From the NCBI GenBank assembly GCA_029556045.1, contig JAKQGS010000418.1, positions 1 to 11,134 on the forward strand: a stretch of DNA of 11,134 bases. Direction: 5' to 3'. Position numbers and translations under genes: made by a program. The stretch is from Pseudomonadota bacterium (GTDB taxonomy: Bacteria; Bdellovibrionota; Oligoflexia; Oligoflexales; Oligoflexaceae). Position 1 is the first letter of the stretch. Each line of letters opens with the position of its first letter. Shown here piece by piece: positions 7,327 through 11,134 of the stretch. The notes under the pieces were generated by a model. That model saw only the letters and a program-made list of their open reading frames with translations, was not told the origin of the DNA and searched no databases.

Positions 7327-8046
7327 GTGGGTTTCTTGAATCGTCTGCTCTATATACTAACCATAACCACTTTGGTGTCCTGCGGTCCGTCCCGTGATAA
7401 TACCGCCGGACCCACCGTGCCCTACCGCGGTGGCGACCGGGAACAGGTGGACGTGGAGGCGACCGGCACCACGGTGGAATACTACGCCTCCCCCGATTCC
7501 CCCTTGCCCCGTGTGCAGGCGGTTTTGGAACAGCTGGGCCAGTTTCCAGCTTTCACTCAGGTCTTTTCCGGTGTGCGGGTGGTGGTGTCCCGACCAGGGG
7601 CCCAATTGACCAGTCTTGAAGGTCTCGATGAACGGTTTGTGGGGGAGGGGGCCGCATCTTGCACCGAGCTGCCGCCGTTTCCCGCCGGACCGGTGGTGTT
7701 TATCCGCTACAATTCCATCATGGCCTGGGACATCAGTTTTGCCCATGAGCTCCTGCATCTCAAATACTGTCTATTAGATCAGGCCACCCGCGATCGACTG
7801 CAGGCGGTGTGGGAAGACATGCGCAACCCCGCAGGACCTTCCTCTTCCTACTACGGCAATGCCAATGAGATGTTCGCTTACTTTGGCCAGTGGTACCTCG
7901 CTGGATTTGCCACCATCGTCAACGAAGAGGTGCCCGCCATGCACGGAATCCTCCGCGATGTTCTGCAGGAGGCCCGCCTCAGCGGCCAGTTCATGACCCC
8001 TGAATACGTGCGGCACCAGGTGCGGGACCTCAAACAAAAATTCTAG
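7327..8046 (+). CDS. Putative zinc-peptidase lipoprotein (HELLH)
   Basis: The N-terminus is a lipoprotein signal peptide: LLYILTITTLVSC with the lipobox Cys in LVSC-G, at about residue 19. The protein should therefore be lipid-anchored in the envelope; Gly-Pro-Ser after the Cys is compatible with the outer membrane. The mature part holds FAHELLHLKYC, a perfect HExxH zinc-metallopeptidase motif (His140, Glu141, His144), then NANEMFAYFGQWYLAG about 37 residues later. Glu181 there would be the third zinc ligand of a gluzincin-type fold. No family name is assigned; it resembles lethal-factor-like or other small zincins only in these motifs. The start is uncertain: GTG 7327 gives 239 residues, and TTG 7336 would give 236. 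Both are non-ATG starts with only G-rich weak ribosome sites (CGGGG), and the hairpin at 7288-7320 is just upstream, so translation may be low or controlled. It ends 10 bp before the regulator gene. Confidence 0.74.
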   Translation: MGFLNRLLYILTITTLVSCGPSRDNTAGPTVPYRGGDREQVDVEATGTTVEYYASPDSPLPRVQAVLEQLGQFPAFTQVFSGVRVVVSRPGAQLTSLEGLDERFVGEGAASCTELPPFPAGPVVFIRYNSIMAWDISFAHELLHLKYCLLDQATRDRLQAVWEDMRNPAGPSSSYYGNANEMFAYFGQWYLAGFATIVNEEVPAMHGILRDVLQEARLSGQFMTPEYVRHQVRDLKQKF

Positions 8047-8056
8047 GAAATTGTCT

Positions 8057-8869
8057 ATGGAACTCTTTGACGCCAAGACCTACCTCGCCTACGTGGAATA
8101 TCGCCTGACCAGCCCGGATGAAAAAAAACGGGGGGTGGTCAAGCAGCTGGCGGAACATCTGCGCTGTCACCAGAGTTTTATCTCGCAGGTGCTGACGGGG
8201 CGGGCGGAGTTTAACCTCGATCATGCCTTTGGCTTCTGCCGTTTTTTCCAATTGGACGACGATGAAACCGCCTACTTTCTGGACCTGCACCAACGGGATC
8301 GCGCCGGTGATAAAACCACCCGTGCTTATTTTGACAAGCGCCTGAAGGAAAGACTGGAGCGCCGCAATAACCTAAAACTGCGTTGGGGTCTGCAGGATAC
8401 CCTGCGGGAGGAGCTGGAGGCCCAGTACTTTCAGCAGTGGCTGGTGCAGGCGATTCACTGTGCGCTGTTAATTCCCGAGCTCAATACAGTTACCACCATC
8501 AGTAAGTATCTCAAAGTGAATGAATCGGAGGTCGTGGAAATTCTGGGCAAGCTGGAAAAAATCGGACTGGCCACCCACAAAGGCGATCAGTGGCAGGCCA
8601 CCCAGAACAGCCTGCATCTGGGCAAGGAGTCACCGCATCTTAAGATTTTTCACGCCAACTGGCGCCTGAAAACCATGACCCATATTTATGATAAAAACCT
8701 GGATAACGGGTTGCATTTCACCGCCCTGGCAGCGATCACCGCTGAGGATGCCAAGCAGATTAAAGAACTTCTGATCAAAGCCCTGGAAAAATCCCGCAAG
8801 GCTATGCTGAACTCCGAGTCCAAAGAGATTCACGTCCTGTGCCTGGATTTTTTTGGGCTGCGCCCTTAA
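8057..8869 (+). CDS. TIGR02147/DUF4423-family putative transcriptional regulator
   Basis: The 270-residue protein matches the layout of the TIGR02147 family, which is rich in paralogs in Fibrobacter and Bdellovibrionota and whose function is largely unproven. Residues of about 27-60 (VVKQLAEHLRCHQSFISQVL, then a short Asp/His-rich turn) read as a Cro/XRE-like helix-turn-helix. The FFQLDDDETAYFLDLHQRDRAG segment after it is a family hallmark. The middle (TVTTISKYLKVNESEVVEIL, then EKIGLATHKGDQW) looks like a winged helix. The C-terminus HFTALAAITAEDAKQIKELL ending in LDFFGL matches the usual family end. I chose ATG 8057, with AGGAA at 8045-8049, over an in-frame TTG at 8051. It lies 10 bp after the HELLH lipoprotein, so the two are very likely co-transcribed. 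A role in controlling neighbouring envelope genes is an inference. It converges on the rhodanese gene with only 7 bp between stops. Confidence 0.85.
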   Translation: MELFDAKTYLAYVEYRLTSPDEKKRGVVKQLAEHLRCHQSFISQVLTGRAEFNLDHAFGFCRFFQLDDDETAYFLDLHQRDRAGDKTTRAYFDKRLKERLERRNNLKLRWGLQDTLREELEAQYFQQWLVQAIHCALLIPELNTVTTISKYLKVNESEVVEILGKLEKIGLATHKGDQWQATQNSLHLGKESPHLKIFHANWRLKTMTHIYDKNLDNGLHFTALAAITAEDAKQIKELLIKALEKSRKAMLNSESKEIHVLCLDFFGLRP

Positions 8870-8876
8870 GCCGGAT

Positions 8877-9329
8877 TTAGCCAGGACATTTTTGACCAGC
8901 AACCTCCCGGCAGACGATTGGACCTGTCGGAGCGGGTTTTGGTTGCACTGCCAGACCGGATTTTTTGAGATCCTGAAATCCACCAATATTGTGGGCCTTA
9001 TAACCCTTGCGAATCAACTCATCGACAAACCTGGCTGCACGTCCGCCGACCGCGCAATAAACATAGACGTCCTTGTCCTTGGGAATCGCTGCCAGAGTCT
9101 CTTTATAGCGGGCCCCTTTGGCTTTGATCTCCGAGGTGGGCAGTGACCAGGCTCCAGCGATCACACCGTCTTTGAGTTCGCTTGTTTCCCGCACATCGAT
9201 AACGGTGACGGCACCGACCTGGGCTTTGATTTCAGTGGACTTCAAATTGTCGGCGGCAGTCAGGGGAGTTGAATATGTGCCAAACGAAAGTACTGCGAGT
9301 GTGATGAAATGAATAAAACGGCGAGTCAT
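8877..9329 (-). CDS. Periplasmic single-domain rhodanese-like protein with C-terminal Cys pair
   Basis: Rhodanese domains carry sulfane sulfur on an active-site Cys and take part in sulfur transfer, persulfide handling or redox sensing. The 150-residue protein has a signal peptide (MTRR, hydrophobic LAVLSFGTY, then TAA before DNLK), so export to the periplasm is likely. The domain follows: VTVIDVRETSEL (Asp45, Arg47, Glu48), AWSLPTSEI, DVYVYCAVGGRAARF with active-site Cys92 in a CAVGGR loop, and the closing GYKAHNIGGFQDLKKSG. The tail after the domain holds two more cysteines, Cys140 and Cys148 (VCREVAGQKCPG), in the last 11 residues; this is unusual for a minimal rhodanese. The start ATG has GGAGGAGG 10 bp upstream. 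Thiosulfate or cyanide detoxification, or a structural role like PspE, are possible; the substrate is unknown. It is a separate unit, because a terminator lies between it and the next gene upstream. Confidence 0.9.
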   Translation of the reverse strand: MTRRFIHFITLAVLSFGTYSTPLTAADNLKSTEIKAQVGAVTVIDVRETSELKDGVIAGAWSLPTSEIKAKGARYKETLAAIPKDKDVYVYCAVGGRAARFVDELIRKGYKAHNIGGFQDLKKSGLAVQPKPAPTGPIVCREVAGQKCPG

Positions 9330-9339
9330 CGGGACCTAT

Positions 9340-9347
9340 CCTCCTCC
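9340..9347 (-). promoter_or_regulatory. Shine-Dalgarno of the rhodanese gene
   Basis: On the - strand, GGAGGAGG lies 10 bp before ATG 9329 (9327-9329). It is strong but slightly far from the start. It supports this start over other in-frame starts and marks the rhodanese as well translated. Confidence 0.7.
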
Positions 9348-9352
9348 AATTT

Positions 9353-9375
9353 CATGGGACAAGCATCATCCCATG
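9353..9375 (-). repeat. 7-bp inverted repeat in the rhodanese leader
   Basis: CATGGGA (9353-9359) and TCCCATG (9369-9375) are perfect inverted arms with a 9-base loop, 5 bases upstream of the GGAGGAGG ribosome site of the rhodanese gene. It could be a leader hairpin or an operator. No confident -35/-10 pair was found nearby, so the promoter of the rhodanese gene is not placed. Confidence 0.45.
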
Positions 9376-9455
9376 GCTTTTAACGGTCGTCCAGAGAGAT
9401 TTAGATTCCATGATAGACCGAGTTTGTTTGCACCGGGGCGAAAACCAATCCCAGC

Positions 9456-9485
9456 AAAAAAGTTGTGGGGCCCTTGGACCCCACA
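9456..9485 (-). terminator. Rho-independent terminator of the beta-propeller gene
   Basis: Read on the - strand, TGTGGGG (9485-9479) pairs with CCCCACA (9470-9464) across an 8-base loop. AC and then TTTTTT (9461-9456) follow. A GC-rich 7-bp stem and a T6 tract are the hallmarks of an intrinsic terminator. It starts 32 bp after the stop codon of the beta-propeller gene and lies upstream of the rhodanese gene, so the two - strand genes are probably separate transcription units. The rest of the 187-bp gap (9330-9516) holds only the rhodanese leader; no other gene was seen. Confidence 0.82.
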
Positions 9486-9516
9486 GTTTGGCCGACATCG
9501 CCTTTCAATCACGCAT

Positions 9517-11134
9517 TTATTCGAGACCTCCTCGCGTCGCTGTGGTGTACCCTTGATCCAGCTCAAAGCGAGCGATTGTTGCCCCGATTTCCCATTGACT
9601 GCCGCTGTGGCTCATCATACCGAAGGGAGAGAGGCTGATCAGTTGCCCATCCACCTTTAAAACCCTGTCCACCATGGCCTGAGCCGGCGCCCAGTCCAAA
9701 CCGATCGGAGCCGAGTTTGTGCAATTCTGCTCTTTAGCCAGAGACTCGTGATGGAGGAGTTGTTTGGCTTCCAGATTGGTGGCGCCGATCTGAATCAATT
9801 GGGCTCCTTGTATCTGAGTTGTGCCGTCCGTTGCGCTGGCCATCATGGGAACTGCGACCGTTCGGGTCTCCGGATCATAGAAAAAGGCACGGTGATCATT
9901 CGCCACAGGGGTATGGCCCCAGGTGCCAAATGTTTTGAAGTCCAGTCGACGGGGCTGTGTCGGGTCTTTCACATCAAACAGACTCACCTGCACTCCACGA
10001 CGCTGACCTTCTTCTGTGGCGTCATAGCCAACGCCCACCAACAGGCCATCACCGATGGGATGGAGGTAATCGGAAAAGCCGGGGATCTTTAATTCTCCCT
10101 TCAGCTCTGGTTTATCAAGATTCTGCAGGTCGATCACAAAGAGGGGATCGACGTTGCGAAAGGTGACAAGATATGCAAAGGAATCCACATAACGGACCGC
10201 ATGAAGACTTTCCCCGGGGGCAATGCCGGAGATGGAGCTTTGGCTCACCATTTCCGTTGAGTCCGCGAAATGCTTCAGGATGGTCAGGCGCGTGCCCAGG
10301 TTGTTCCACCGGGTGTCCATGTCCCGTGAAACGATGGCCACGGCGTCTTTTGCGGCAAAATCCTTGAAGGACCATGATTTTTCCACGATGCCGCGCACCA
10401 TTCCCATGGATGCGGCGCGGGCGTCCGCACTGGCAGTGGGTAACACGATGCGGGTGATAAAGGTGCGGGCCTGTCTTTCGATGGGGTTTTCCGGGCTGTC
10501 ATCCGTCAGTCGAGCGGACGGCTCGGCCGAACCAAGGCTTCCGTCCGATGAAACAACACCGTCACTGGGGCTGGACGACGGCATTTCTACCGCGGGCGAG
10601 GAGGTAACGCCGTCGTTGCTGAGATTATTCTGGGGATAGTGGGTTTTGGCCAGATAGAGGTGATCCTGGCTCATGTACATCAGATCGGCGTAACCCAAAG
10701 CACCCAGCACATGCTCTTCAAACGCGACGGAGGCGAGGTTGATGGTGTGCAGAGCGGTCAGATCGAGGGAGGGATCCGCGGTGATTTTTTTCAAAACCTT
10801 TTGGCAGGGGATGCTCCCGACCGATTGCTGCTCCTGATCAATGGCGGATTTCAGATCGGGCATTAGGCTATCCCCCTGATCCACCATGGGCTCGGCGCGC
10901 TTGGTGGCGGAGCCCGGATGGTAGATCGGCAGGTATTGCTGGGTCATCAGAAAAAGTTTGTCCCCGATCAGACGGGATCCGGACATATGGCCGGAAAGCT
11001 CCTGGCTGTAGAGTTTTTCCGGGATTTTGCCGGCGGTCGCCTGAAAACGGGTGACCCGTGTGCCCGTTGTTTTGCCATAAAACTGACTGAGGACCACCAA
11101 GCGGTCACCGTCGGCATAGAGCGTGAACGCGTAA
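9517..11134 (-). CDS. Secreted C-terminal beta-propeller protein (Beta_propel family), N-terminus outside window
   Basis: The family is COG4880/PF09826, secreted proteins with a C-terminal propeller distantly related to WD40; their function is unknown and they occur in archaea and scattered bacteria. 538 codons are visible and the frame stays open to the right edge: before the TTG at 11098-11100 it reads YAFTLYADGDR then LVVLSQ, a typical family start-of-propeller strand. The true start is therefore upstream of the window. The diagnostic block is GIAPGESLHAVRYVDS, then YLVTFRNVDPLFVIDLQN, then ELKIPGFSDYLHPIGDGLL and VGYD, encoded at about 10230-10020. A Ser/Pro/Asp-rich segment (about 10496-10640) separates the first strands from the rest and looks like a flexible linker. 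The C-terminus continues as beta strands (IARFELDQGY) to a TAA at 9519-9517. A hairpin with a T-run follows. The signal peptide cannot be checked because the 5' end is missing. Confidence 0.85.
   Translation of the reverse strand, partial: YAFTLYADGDRLVVLSQFYGKTTGTRVTRFQATAGKIPEKLYSQELSGHMSGSRLIGDKLFLMTQQYLPIYHPGSATKRAEPMVDQGDSLMPDLKSAIDQEQQSVGSIPCQKVLKKITADPSLDLTALHTINLASVAFEEHVLGALGYADLMYMSQDHLYLAKTHYPQNNLSNDGVTSSPAVEMPSSSPSDGVVSSDGSLGSAEPSARLTDDSPENPIERQARTFITRIVLPTASADARAASMGMVRGIVEKSWSFKDFAAKDAVAIVSRDMDTRWNNLGTRLTILKHFADSTEMVSQSSISGIAPGESLHAVRYVDSFAYLVTFRNVDPLFVIDLQNLDKPELKGELKIPGFSDYLHPIGDGLLVGVGYDATEEGQRRGVQVSLFDVKDPTQPRRLDFKTFGTWGHTPVANDHRAFFYDPETRTVAVPMMASATDGTTQIQGAQLIQIGATNLEAKQLLHHESLAKEQNCTNSAPIGLDWAPAQAMVDRVLKVDGQLISLSPFGMMSHSGSQWEIGATIARFELDQGYTTATRGGLE

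Noticed and set aside
8851..8867. GGGC-TGC-GCCC mini hairpin at the end of the regulator gene, considered as a terminator.
   Set aside because: The stem is only 4 bp, and the T-run lies before it on the + strand (an A-run after it on the - strand), so the order is wrong for both directions.
9354..9368. Tiny ATG-ATG frame of five codons in the rhodanese leader, considered as a leader peptide.
   Set aside because: There is no ribosome site before it and no repeated regulatory codon; a frame this short is expected by chance.
9376..9455. Possible promoter for the rhodanese gene (TATCAT on the - strand as a -10 box).
   Set aside because: No acceptable -35 element lies 16-18 bp upstream, so I do not call a promoter.

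Overview
This window is gene-dense Gram-negative chromosomal DNA, GC-rich by eye. The Gram-negative call rests on a lipid A synthesis gene (lpxB) at the left edge, type I signal peptides on periplasmic proteins and a lipoprotein signal. A TIGR02147/DUF4423-type regulator and a secreted C-terminal beta-propeller protein together suggest a member of the Bdellovibrionota/Oligoflexia or a related former deltaproteobacterial lineage. That placement is an inference from family distribution and has low to moderate confidence.

Layout. Positions 1-8869 hold eight genes on the + strand with very short gaps (a 1-bp overlap to 32 bp), so they may be one long operon or a few overlapping ones. The first is the 3' part of lpxB, cut by the left edge. 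Next comes a complete three-gene ABC importer (873-5040): a periplasmic binding protein, a CUT2/FbpC/PotA-type ATPase with a regulatory C-terminal domain, and a permease in which both membrane halves are fused in one chain. This layout is typical of ferric-iron importers and related ones (thiamine, aminoethylphosphonate), but the substrate cannot be read from the sequence. After it come four genes of envelope and regulatory character (5059-8869): a single-span membrane protein with a long disordered linker and a beta-rich C-terminal domain, a secreted six-cysteine protein, a small lipoprotein with a HELLH zinc-protease signature, and the TIGR02147-family regulator.

Positions 8877-11134 are on the - strand. 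A periplasmic single-domain rhodanese ends 7 bp from the convergent regulator gene. Upstream of it (to the right) is a 187-bp gap holding an intrinsic terminator for the next gene, a secreted beta-propeller protein that runs off the right edge of the window.

How they may work together. The ABC importer is a self-contained uptake system. The four envelope genes after it have no recognised joint pathway. The close coupling of a putative secreted or surface peptidase lipoprotein to a TIGR02147-type regulator is the most suggestive link. I saw no tRNA, rRNA, CRISPR array, insertion sequence or phage gene, and no clear sign of a new defence or mobile system.
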